Assembly (NCBI GenBank): GCA_003427395.1 | Contig: BFEA01000023.1 | Location: 5,078,925 to 5,106,328, forward strand | Reading direction: 5' to 3' | From: Chara braunii | Taxonomy: Eukaryota > Streptophyta > Charophyceae > Charales > Characeae | DNA length: 27,404 bases | Shown: in pieces, positions 19,014-27,404 of the stretch | Numbering within the stretch: the stretch's first letter is position 1 | Layout of the letters: each line of letters opens with the position of its first letter | Translations under genes and position numbers: made by a program | The notes under the pieces: generated by a model | What the model saw: only the letters and a program-made list of their open reading frames with translations | Database searches by the model: none | Told to the model about the DNA's origin: nothing

Positions 19014-20639
19014 TCACCCATCGCCACCGTTTTGCTTCTTGCCACGTGGGAGAACTGCCACCTGTCCGTACTTAGGCTCGTTGGTCAAGTCCGGCTCTTT
19101 CCACGGTGTAATTTCCTCGCCCTTTGGTACCTTGGCAGGTCGATGCAGACGTGTCAGCCCGTCCGCGTTGCCGTGTCGCTCTGTCTTTCGATGGATGATA
19201 TCAAAGTCGTATTCTTGCAGTCGCACCGCCGAACGGCCAATCATGCCCATGTAGTTGGTGAGCTTTTTCAAAGCTAGCAGAGGCTCGTGATCTGTCACAA
19301 GGCGAAACTTCTGTCCGTAGAAGTACGGATGGAAGTGTTGGATTCCCCAAACTACCGCATAACACTCGCCTTGAGGTGCGGAGTCATTTCGGCGTTCGTC
19401 TGGCACTGTGCGTGACGCGTATTCGATAACATGTTCACGACCATCGTTCCCCTTCTGCGCTAGAATAGCGGAAATAGCTTCCGGTTGCCAGTCCGTGATG
19501 AGAATGGACTGCTTCGAGGGGTCCGACCGAATCAAAATAGGGGTCGTCGCCAGAGCGTCCTTGAGGGTTGCGAAGGTCTGCTGGCACTCCGCGTCCCAAC
19601 TGAGAGGTTGGTCCTTCCGTAGCAGATTCGTTAGTGGTCGTGCAATCGCGGCAAACCCCTTGATGAAGCGTCGGTAGTACAATGATAACCCCAAGAAGAC
19701 CCGAACCTGCGTCAGTGACGTGGGAACCGGGGCTTCTTTCACCGCCGCAACCTTTCTTGAGTCCGGTCGTAGTCCTCCACGTGTCACGACGTAGCCCAAG
19801 AACGAAATTTCCGAGAGGAAAAATTCGCTCTTCTCGAGTGCAATCTTGAACCCAGCATCTCTTAACGCGCCCAATGTCCATTCGATATGTTGCGCGTGCC
19901 CGTGATAAGTTTTTGAATAGACCAGGATATCGTCCATGTACACGATGACGCAGAAGTTAATCATCCCTTGTGTCAGCCGTGTCTTATTGACGAAATTCTG
20001 GAACGTCATGTTCATCGCTCGCTGAAACGTGGTAAGCGCATTGCAAATCCCCATCGTGCACCGAACCCACTGCCACGTACCCTCAAACAACGCAAAGGCC
20101 GTTTTCGGCCGATCTTCCTTTTTAACCAGAATGTGATGAAACCCATGCTGAATATCAAACTTGTTAAAATAATTAGCACACCCAATCGCATCCAGCAAAT
20201 CGTCAATCCGGGGGAGGGGATACACATCTTTGTTCGTGATCTCATTCAGTTTGCGATAATCAATGCAAATGCGAATCGCTCCGTTTTTCTTGAGTACTAA
20301 CACTACGGGAAACGACGAAGGTCCGGTGGCGGGTTCAATCCAGCCGCTGGCTTCGAACTCCCGTATTCGTTCGAGAGCCTTTTTGTGTTTAATCAAGGAA
20401 TACCGGTAAGGTTTGCAATGAATCAGGGAGTGATTTCCTGTCTGAATTTTATGTTGGATTACTAACGACAACCCAATGTCAGTATCTGTCACACTAATCG
20501 CTCCTTGATATTCCGTTAGAATGTCCGCAATCACCTGCCAGTGATGGATTTCATCCGGTACGTACTGTGGAACGTGTAGTTCAAAAAGTTGATCCTCGAT
20601 CCGAACGTCAAGATGTTTCGTGCGCGTCTGTTTTGCCAC
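19014..20639 (-). pseudogene. Reverse transcriptase and RNase H (gypsy pol)
   Basis: This is the longest intact frame of the element. Reverse transcriptase motifs appear in order: residues 108-132 (SSFPVVLVLKKNG, RICIDYRKLN), the first catalytic Asp at 162 (KFDIQHGFHHI), and the YMDD box at 234-237. RNase H follows with all four expected acidic residues: D383 (ITDW), E425 (GECYAVVW), D450 (VTDHEPLLAL) and D493 (NADGLTRL). The enzyme copies element RNA to DNA inside the particle. The frame is continuous upstream with the protease region apart from TAG codons just before 20640. It ends at a TGA at 19014, in a pyrimidine-rich stretch where a frameshift separates it from the PHD-like part. Confidence 0.95.
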
Positions 20640-21839
20640 GTCGGGCAGAGGCGCTGAGATGAACTAATGGTCCGATCGCTAGGAGAACACCGTGGCCATC
20701 ATCTGGGCATCTTCTTCCCGGATTGCCACGTGTCCTTCCGGGGTAATCCCGTCACAAATATCCTGCCATGGCACGTTCTTAGTTGTGATCTTTATCCCCA
20801 GTTTGTCTGTCGCGGCTTCGAGATGCCCAGGGGGTTTCAGAGAACTTGCTTCCGCCCCCAAGCGTAACAATCTTACTTCTTTCGCAGATGTCAACAAGGA
20901 CTTGGGTAGATCCATGATGTCGCAGTAATGCTTCTTGTCGTTATATCGGGCGAGGAGAGGGGTGATTCCTTCGTACAGAGTTTGAGGGGGTTCCAAAGAG
21001 TCGACCATCCTCGAAATCTGCACGAGGGGTTCACCCAAGATCATCGCCTTGGTCCTTTGAATTTTTCGGCTGGTCAATTGCATCGTCCTCGCTATCGTTT
21101 TGGGCGGCGGGTAGTAAACGCGCTGTCGTGCTAGTTTCAAGATCTCCGGATCATCTTCGTCACTGCTATCCGCGTCATTCGTCGATGATTTTTCATCGGT
21201 GGATTCATCCTAGGAGATCATGCGGAGCGTCCCTACCATCATCGGCGAAACCCGTGGGACCGTGTTAATGGTAGTACGAAGGGTCAATCGCATAGGCACA
21301 GCGTAGGGTTTTCCTCCTGTATTTCGGAGGACGATCGATCGTCGTTCGAAGTCCAGGTTTGCTCGTAACGCCACAACAGTGGGAAGTCCGAAGAGAACGT
21401 CATACGTATTAACATCTAGTACTACGATATCCCCAAGCGCGTGCACTTTTCCCAATCGGAAAGCGACATTGGTCATTCTTCCCACAATTTTGATCTTTTC
21501 TTCATCTGCCGAGACGAGCTGATCTTTCTCAGTGAGCATGATCAGATCGTTTTTCCTAACTGCCCTTTCGACCACTCTCAGTGAAATAACCAGCACAGCT
21601 GCTCCCGAATCTATAATTGCGCTGTAAGGAATTCCCCAAATTTCAATATCGCATTCTGCGGATTTCCACGGAATTGGTTTAATCCGTAGGAAATGGTCGT
21701 ATTTCTGGATTAAACCTACCCTATCGGATCCGAAGCGCCTGTTGGGTTTTCTTCGGGCGCGGGGCTTTTGGTCTTTACGTTCGGTGTTCGGGCGAGGGCG
21801 AATCGCTTTCGGTTCACCTTGCAGTGTTATAACATTCGC
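20640..21839 (-). pseudogene. Aspartic protease and linker to RT (gypsy pol)
   Basis: The frame shows a retroviral-type aspartic protease with the active-site word DSG in SAIIDSGAAVLVIS (near 21610), then DVNTYDVLFGLP further on, as in gypsy proteases. It cleaves the polyprotein. A TAG at 21210-21212 interrupts, followed by an acidic linker (DADSSDEDDPE) and a mixed region up to a TAG at 20679 and another shortly after. All of this shares the frame of the RT. The upstream end meets the gag side through a frameshift near 21840. Confidence 0.8.
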
Positions 21840-22207
21840 TCATTGGCTTGCTCGGAGATCGAGAGTAGGTGACCGATCGGAAGTGGAATCCGATGGTCCA
21901 AGGCTCGGATGATATTTAATACATCGATCTCTCCTGTGACGAAGGTGGGTCCTCCCGACTCCATTTCTCCTAGAGACGGTCGCCATTCCGCCACCTCTTT
22001 CGGTTCTGGCGCTGGTCTGATTGTTCAGATCATTCCAAGCCCAGGATATCCGAGCGATACGTACCGATCTAACGGGATTAGCTCGGCGGCCTCTTCCGTG
22101 GTGGCCAGGGCACTTCCCCCACCCTCCACTTCTTCCATCAAGGCTCCGACTCGGTCAGGCCCGTTAGCGATGGGGACCGTAGCCATGGGTGCGACCCCGA
22201 TCCGTTG
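21840..22207 (-). pseudogene. Gag-protease linker region (disrupted)
   Basis: The reading frame of the gag C-terminus continues past its TAA into about 115 codons with one internal TGA (in GMI*TI). It holds an acidic segment, then RIPLPIGHLLSISEQANERM, before a TAA and a frameshift into the protease frame. The stop codons are each one C-to-T change from CAA or CGA, which suggests an originally continuous gag-pol frame. I recognise no domain. Confidence 0.6.
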
Positions 22208-23265
22208 TTACGGGGGTCGGTGGGGACAGTTTCGGGCCAAATGCCCTGGCTGATGGCGGGCATAACAGACATTTAGATTATTTGTGACTTCTCCGAGTGC
22301 AGGTGTCGGGGCTAATCCTTGCTGCATCGGAGGGGCGCATATCGCAATGGGCCGCATGTTCCTCATCATGGCTTCCAGCCGAGCATTGTGCTCTCGTTGC
22401 TCCTTTTTGCTTTCCTGGATCAAACTAATCAAGGTTTTGGTTAGTTCGAAAATGACCGCTGATTCGTTCGTTCGTACGGGAGCCTCAACTGGTGGCGGGG
22501 GTAACGTCCTTACGGGTGGGGGCATCGCAGGAGCGAACGTGCTCGGAACCTCACTTAGGATCACTCGTTTGGGGCCTATCTGTTCCATATAGGTGACAGG
22601 TCCTGACACAAACCCCATGTTTTCAAACTTATTCTGTAAGGCGGCTAATTCAACTCTCGCTCGTGCAAGTCCGGTCGAATCCCCTTCTCTAGGATAGTCT
22701 TCTCCTTCCAGGAAGTTCGCCGTGAACTTCCTTTCCATTTCTTCTGCAGCAGCCATGATTTGTTGTAGCGTGTGAGTGATGGGGGAAAATTGCTTCCGCA
22801 ACTTAGCTCTTATCGTCGATTGCGAAGTCCGTCAATGAATAGATCTCTTCCTACTTGTTCACCTCGCTCAGTTTTTACGAACATTCTGTAGAACCGGTTT
22901 CAATATTCCGCAACGGATTCGAGAGGTTTTTGCACTCGGTCCTTGATCATGTATAGCGCTTGCTCGGGGTAAACATAATCAAATCGGTTCATGAAATCCC
23001 TTTCGAAGGTCGGGAGATCGACCCACACGTAGGTGTTAAACCAATGATGAGCGTTTCCCCCCAATCGGGCGGGAATGTTGATCTGCGCTTCATTGTCAGT
23101 ATACTGTTGGGCTCTAAGTGTGGCCAGCCATGCTCCTGCGAGATGGTGCGCCGGATCAAATAGATAGAGATCAGGTAGCGTCATGGGAGCTCGTGCACGT
23201 GGGGCGGGTTGATTTGGTGGATTAGCATTCTGTTGTGGAACCGGGTTTGGCACATTAGCAGCCAT
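22208..23265 (-). pseudogene. Gag (capsid and nucleocapsid), disrupted
   Basis: Gag forms the virus-like particle and packages RNA. The ATG at 23265 lies about 140 bases after the primer-binding site. The N-terminal part is Pro/Asn/Gln-rich, then shows a Retrotrans_gag-like capsid region (FDPAHHLAGAWLATLRAQQY, LGGNAHHWFNTYV). A TGA follows VAEY near 22898, and a frameshift sits near 22815-22830. The second part continues in another frame through a Pro-rich segment to a knuckle-like CYARHQPGHLARNC near 22230. The second Cys of the CCHC pattern is Arg here, so zinc binding is probably lost in this copy. Confidence 0.85.
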
Positions 23266-23406
23266 ATTGGCTGATCGTCGGTTAGCCGATCTGCTTCGGG
23301 TGACGATAGGGTCGCGTCTATGCGCGTTCCGAGGGCGAGGTCGCCCTCGGTTAGCCAGGTCGCCTAATTACCGTGCTATCAATCCTAAGACCCTAGCCAC
23401 GTGTCG
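23266..23406 (-). other. Untranslated leader between PBS and gag
   Basis: This lies between the primer-binding site and the gag ATG. It is GC-rich with short repeats (CGAGGGCGAGG type). Packaging signals are often located here, but I can identify none. Confidence 0.5.
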
Positions 23407-23419
23407 GGCTCCGATACCA
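23407..23419 (-). other. Primer-binding site, initiator-Met-tRNA type
   Basis: In element orientation this reads TGGTATCGGAGCC, one base from the TGGTATCAGAGCC used by many plant LTR elements to bind the 3' end of initiator Met-tRNA. It abuts the inner end of the 5' LTR, which confirms minus-strand orientation. Confidence 0.8.
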
Positions 23420-25787
23420 ACCTCACGCCCAACGCGACGTCCTGATCGGAGTGGGATGTGGGCCTGGAAGTGCGGAAAAGGGTGTGCCAAGGATTTTTGG
23501 AAAAAGTGGGGGAATCTTAGGGGTACGAATGCAATTAGGCGAACAAGGGGCGCGTGCGCAAGGGACTCAAGGCCCGATGGGGCCGGGGTACTGTGGGCGA
23601 CGGTTTGCGGGGAAGTTCCTCCGCGGAGGAGGCGGTCCCGAAAAGTTGGTCCGTCCGGGGCCGCCACGTGGCGCAGGCCGCGGCGTGTTTGGGTTGGGCC
23701 TTCGGAATTCTGGGGTTCTCCGCTCGCCGCTATGTCGGCAATTTCCGCAAGGCGTGCTGGGCCAATAGGGGGCTATGGCCGGCCACGGAACGGCGCTGAG
23801 TTGATACGGGAGAAGGAGGCGAAAAGGAGGGAAACTGGTGGTGATGACGACAAATCCCGGATGAATGAAGTGGTAGGTATGGTCGGGGGAAGGGAAATCA
23901 GAGCACCGGGGGTCGCTAGAGGTGGCGCAGTGGAATTCCCGCGGACATAATCGATTCTCCGTGTGACAGGGATATCGCTGTCGTAAGAGTTCGTTTATCC
24001 AAGGGGTGAAGTAATCCGGGTCGTAGGATGAGTCTGAGCTCCAAGATCGCGTCATGGTGTCATTGTATACGGAATAACTCCGGTCGGGTTATCGTAACCG
24101 CGCACAAGCACGTGCATGGCAGGTGTGCTTAGTCGCGCCTCAGCGTGCTCGTGCGGGATGATGGTTCCGCCGCGGACCTTTTGGGAGGGCGAATCAACGC
24201 ACGGGGATGCGTGTAATGGCGCGATTCGGATCGCGTTTACACGTGTCCTCGCACGGTGTTCGCGGGGCCGGACATCGGACCGTCTAATTGCTCCGCAAGT
24301 TTTGGTTATGCGAGATGCAATCACACCACAACCCAATCGTGAGACAAGCAAAAACGAGAACAAAATTGCTATCGGGGCCAAATTCTTATCCCATTTACCA
24401 CGGCATCAGGTGCAGGCAAAGATTCGACATCAGCAAAAGCAAGGACAAGGATTCTCAGCAAAAGATAGACTAGCAAGCATGACATCCATACATCCATACA
24501 TTCAACAATCATACACATAATGCAACCGAGACGGGCATCGCAAGGACAAGTGTGAGCAAAAAACCCAAGTCCAGATTCTAGAAAGCCGAAACGAAAACAA
24601 GATCGGGCGAACCGCCCGGAGCCGCAATCAAAATTTATATACTAAGATAGAGAGGGGGAAGAGACAAAGAAACAGCAAATCCGCGTCCATCGACCTCAGC
24701 TCTCTCCTCCTCTTCTCTCTCTCTTCTTCGATGCGGACAGTCCGTCGTCACGCACCAATCCACAAAGTCGTCACCCCGCTTAGTCCTCCCGCACCCGTCA
24801 GATTCGCCCATGCCCACTGTCCGTCGTGGCCCACGTCAATCCCGCGCGTTTGGCACCAGCCCATCGGGTCGCCCAACTCCTACTCTACTCATCTCTTACT
24901 TTGCTCGTGTGCCGACCCTTCCTGATCGCGCAACCCCAAGCTTCCAACAACGGGTTAAGAGAGCTGACTAATCGCGCAGCTGGAATTTATAGCGTGCATG
25001 CATGCGCGAAGAACACGGAATTACCAGGACTTAGAGTGGGGATTAGAGAGGGAGCGCCTGCGTTCTGCATGATCGGTCGCGGCGTGGGGGACGTAACCCT
25101 TCTCCACGCATCGATCCGAGCATGCAAGCCGCGACTTACAAAAATTTCAGCAAAAGAAAGAGAGAGAGGGCGGGAGAGACAAAGTGCAAGAAGAGAGATA
25201 CAGTTACAATGGCGCCCGCCCAAAATTACAGTTACACACACGATTAAGGGCGCCTACTAATCAGAATACCGTTGCAGCCGCATAAAGAAGCGCGTAGACA
25301 AAAGGCGCCGTGCGACAAGAAAATCCTAATTACCGAATTCCTAAATTCCTATCTACTGCGGAAAAGCAAAAAGCGCGAATTCCAGAAAGAAAGTCCGAAA
25401 TTCCGAGAGCCATCGGGGCCCGGCAAAATTCAAAAGAGATTCAGAAGAAAGATTCAAAAGAACGAAGCAATTTCCCGCGCGATGTCCGCGCCCAAAAGAT
25501 CGAAATCGAACGAAAGAAATGATGTCAACATTTATTAATCGCGCGCGCGATGGCGCGCCAGGCATCCAGCCATCTATCCGACCAATCAATCAACCGTCCA
25601 TCCCAGGACACACCCAGCTCCGAACCCAGTCATTCGAAAAGTAGCGACGAAAAAGACGAAAAAGCAAGGACACTGATGCAATTTTCCACCGATCCTGGTC
25701 TCCCGTAATTAGCCCAACCTTCCCAGCTTAGGACCCCTCGTTGCAACCGCGCAGAAAATCGCGCGTTGCAAAAAGTGGTTCGTCACA
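23417..25787 (-). repeat. 5' LTR (right copy)
   Basis: It matches the left LTR along its full length and ends in TGTGACGAACC (element orientation) at 25787. Its inner end lacks about 12 bases present in the 3' LTR and runs directly into the primer-binding site, with three bases of overlap in the alignment. A TATA-like box is at 24634-24641, about 1.15 kb from the LTR start. Confidence 0.93.
24634..24641 (-). promoter_or_regulatory. TATA-like box of the 5' LTR
   Basis: TATATAAA in element orientation, preceded by a GA-rich block (complement of 24701-24730). This would drive the genomic RNA, with the start expected some 30 bases further left. No start-site evidence is available. Confidence 0.5.
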
Positions 25788-25792
25788 CACAC
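25788..25792. repeat. Target-site duplication of the LTR retrotransposon, right
   Basis: CACAC is identical to 12689-12693. Removing the element leaves GGGCCTCGCCACACCACTCTCG, the terminal motif of the local fold-back repeats. Confidence 0.8.
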
Positions 25793-26054
25793 CACTCTCG
25801 AAACGGGGAAATTTTTCAAGAGTTGCAGACGTTCTCAAGAGTTGGGTTTTTGAGAGTTTCGGGCCCCTGGCCACACAGCACTCTCGAAAGGGCGATGGTG
25901 TTGGACAAAGAATGCAAAACGACAAATGTACAGCTGTGTTTTTTCGGACTGGCCTCAGGATAACGGCCTGACAGCTCTTGAAAATCGAGAGTCCTTCGAG
26001 TTCCCTCGGGAGGACGCTTGAAAAGAGCGGTGCTGCAGGCTGAGCGTTTAGGAG
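25793..26054 (+). repeat. Direct copy of the left flanking fold-back repeat
   Basis: It aligns in the same orientation with 12211-12477 (for example the shared words GGTGTTGGACAA and CAGGATAACGGCCTGACA). The two would have been tandem neighbours before the LTR element arrived. No gene is present. Confidence 0.65.
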
Positions 26055-26066
26055 TTTCGAGAGCTA

Positions 26067-26747
26067 GGGCCTCGCCACACCACTCCCGAATCTCGAAAAT
26101 TCGTGAGTCGGGCATCGCCACACAGCATCCCTCGAAAAAAAAACTCGAAACTGTTCGAGAGCTGTCAGGAAGGCATTTTCGAGTGCCCTCTCGAAACGAT
26201 GTTTTCGCCCAGCCTGCAGCGTTGGAGTTTTCGTGATACTGCCCCTCCGTGCTCGAGTTCGACATCCATTTTGAGAGTTGTCAGGCCGTTTGTTTGTGAT
26301 GCCGCTTGTCCGTGTCCATTTCGAGAGGCCGGTCTAGTGTGCTATGTGGCGAAGGGCCATTTTGGGCCTCGCCACACCACTCTCGAATCTCGAAAATATT
26401 CGAGAGCTGTTAGGATTTTTCGAGAGGCCGGTTTTCGAGAGAAAATGGCCCTTCGCCACATAGCACACTAGACCGGCCTCTCGAAACGGTCGAACTCGAG
26501 TGACGACAGGCGGTATCACGAGAAAACGGCCTGACAACTCTCGAAATGGACGTCGAGCTCGAGAGAGGATGGGCGGTATCACGAAAATTCCAAGGCTGCA
26601 GGCTGGGCGAAAACCTCGTTTCAAGAAGGCACTCGAAATGGCTTTCTGACAGCTCTCGAACAGTTTCAAGTTTTTTTTTCGAGAGATGCTGTGTGGCGGT
26701 GCCCCACTCACGAATTTTCGAGATTCGAGAGTGGTGTGGCGAGGCCC
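26067..26747. repeat. Large palindrome, arms of about 300 bp
   Basis: The left arm 26067-26363 and right arm 26442-26747 are inverted repeats. The innermost 45 bases (26319-26363 and 26442-26486) are a perfect match, and about 5 differences occur in the first 100 outer bases. The 78-base spacer starts with GGGCCTCGCCACACCACTC, as the arms do. Transcription from either side would give a long hairpin RNA. No coding capacity is seen. Confidence 0.85.
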
Positions 26748-26750
26748 TTT

Positions 26751-26811
26751 CTCTCGAAAACCGGCCTCTCGAAAAATCCTTTCGAGATTCGAGAGTGGTG
26801 TGGCCAGGCCC
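26751..26811. repeat. Inverted copy of the palindrome spacer
   Basis: These 61 bases equal the reverse complement of the spacer 26364-26441 with 17 bases missing and one mismatch. The whole block therefore reads arm, spacer, inverted arm, inverted spacer. Confidence 0.75.
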
Positions 26812-27204
26812 CTACTCTCGAAAGGAGGTTCTGACAACTCTCGAAAGAGTTTTCGGGCCACAACTCTCAAGTGGCTGTGTGGCGAGGGCTCCAACTCTTG
26901 AAAACCGGGTTTCAAGAGTGGTGTGGCGAGGCCCTCAGGAAACTTTTCGTGAGTCGAGAGTGGTGGAGCGAGAACCACGGTCTCTCTCCACTGCACCTGC
27001 TAACGGTTCAAAAACCTACAAGACGGTCGAATTTGAGTCCAGATACATTGTTGAATGTTGAGCAGTGGAGCTAGGTCCTTCGGTTGTGTTTTGCTGAGTG
27101 GCGCTGCCCAGCGAGAGCGAGGACTGGATCTGAAGGAAATCCACCGCCTCCGAAAAAAAAATAATCTGAGGGAAAAAGCCAGCTGAAAAATGTGGCTGCA
27201 AGAA
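26812..27204. repeat. Further fold-back repeat fragments, no gene
   Basis: Short inverted words (CTCGAAAG, TTTCAAGAG, GTGTGGCGAGGCCC) continue to about 26960. After that the sequence is unique-looking to 27204, apart from an A9 run near 27154. No coding region is recognised. Confidence 0.5.
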
Positions 27205-27323
27205 CGCCGCTGCACTACTCTCCACACGCACAAAAGACAAGAAATATGGCGGTGTATCTTTCCACGTTCTAGCAGAACATTCATTCTCATTTTGAGAATT
27301 TGGAGAGTAGTACAGCGAGGCCC
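27205..27323. mobile_element. Short TIR element (MITE-like), copy 2
   Basis: It has the same ends (CCGCTGCACTACTCTCCACA and its inverted form at 27300-27323) and interior (TATGGCGGTGTAT, TTCCACGTTCTAG) as 11749-11870. The size is similar, about 119 bp. It differs at numerous positions, so it is an old copy. Confidence 0.65.
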
Positions 27324-27404
27324 ATTGGGGGCTCTAAGCCGGCGGGGGCCACAGCGAGGTCCATTGTGGAAATTACCAGCATGCTGCTCGTATCAACCCC
27401 CCCC
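27324..27404. other. End of window, no gene recognised
   Basis: A second GCGAGGTCCATTG word near 27355 repeats the flank of the short TIR element. The window ends in a run of C. Confidence 0.3.

Larger units (their letters stand above)
12694..25787 (-). mobile_element. Ty3/gypsy-type LTR retrotransposon, 13.1 kb
   Basis: Two direct repeats of about 2.38 kb flank an internal region read on the minus strand. The order is PBS, gag, protease, RT, RNase H, PHD-like finger, integrase and post-integrase ORFs. RT before RNase H before integrase is the Ty3/gypsy order. A 5-bp target-site duplication (CACAC) flanks it and the LTR starts with TGTGA in element orientation. Stops and frameshifts break gag and pol, so this copy is not autonomous. 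No polypurine tract is evident beside the 3' LTR. No chromodomain is seen after the integrase. Confidence 0.95.

Noticed and set aside
19014-20639. Plus-strand frames antisense to the reverse transcriptase (for example 19408-19677)
   Set aside because: They are shadows of a conserved coding region.
23267-23950. Plus-strand 227-codon frame across the PBS and LTR
   Set aside because: It runs antisense through leader, PBS and LTR, and its counterpart in the left LTR is only partial. It has Arg/Gly-rich low complexity with no recognisable domain.
26055-26811. CRISPR-like array at the right edge
   Set aside because: The repeats are inverted, variable in spacing and nested, without regular direct repeats or spacers, and the context is eukaryotic.

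Overview
This window looks like repeat-filled nuclear DNA of a eukaryote, most likely a green-lineage (streptophyte) genome. I found no host gene. The reasons are an L1-type LINE with the plant-style ORF1 (DUF4283-like region plus CCHC knuckle), tRNA-derived SINEs, a Ty3/gypsy LTR retrotransposon whose primer-binding site resembles the one plant elements use for initiator-Met tRNA, and dense clusters of fold-back (MITE-like) repeats. The post-integrase ORF reminds me of proteins seen in charophyte (Chara) repeats, but that is memory, not a search, and the species stays open.

Left part (1-10.2 kb). A near-complete LINE on the minus strand fills about 251-7671. It has a 5'UTR, ORF1 (7381-5131 with in-frame TAGs and one homopolymer frameshift), ORF2 (5177-1027: endonuclease, reverse transcriptase, C-terminal zinc motif), a 3'UTR, a poly(A) signal and an A-rich tail. 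It is flanked by a 16-bp target-site duplication and sits inside the 3' end of an older LINE of opposite orientation (1-250 plus 7688-7753). A third LINE 3' end starts at 8919. All three 3' ends share a CCGGG...CCCGG stem-loop 42-50 nt before the A tail.

Middle (10.2-12.7 kb). Two minus-strand tRNA-derived SINEs share a 3' tail but differ in body and head. Two adjacent hairpins and a short TIR element follow, then a cluster of fold-back repeats with a recurring GGGCCTCGCCACACCACTC-type terminus.

Right part (12,694-25,787). A 13.1-kb Ty3/gypsy element lies on the minus strand with 2.38-kb LTRs and a CACAC target-site duplication. Its order is PBS, gag, protease, RT, RNase H, a C4HC3 PHD-finger-like module, integrase with a GPY/F-like tail, then a post-integrase ORF whose ATG overlaps the pol stop (ATGA) and which carries a long acidic tract. 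The coding capacity is broken by several stops and frameshifts, and the LTRs differ by roughly 5% in the blocks I counted. The element inserted into the terminal motif of a fold-back repeat.

Right edge (25.8-27.4 kb). A direct copy of the left flanking repeat is followed by a palindrome of about 700 bp (arms near 300 bp, innermost 45 bp perfect) with an inverted spacer copy, and then a second copy of the short TIR element. No gene outside mobile elements was recognised. The most novel-looking signals are the PHD finger inside the gypsy polyprotein, the post-integrase acidic ORF, the conserved LINE 3' stem-loop, and the large palindrome.
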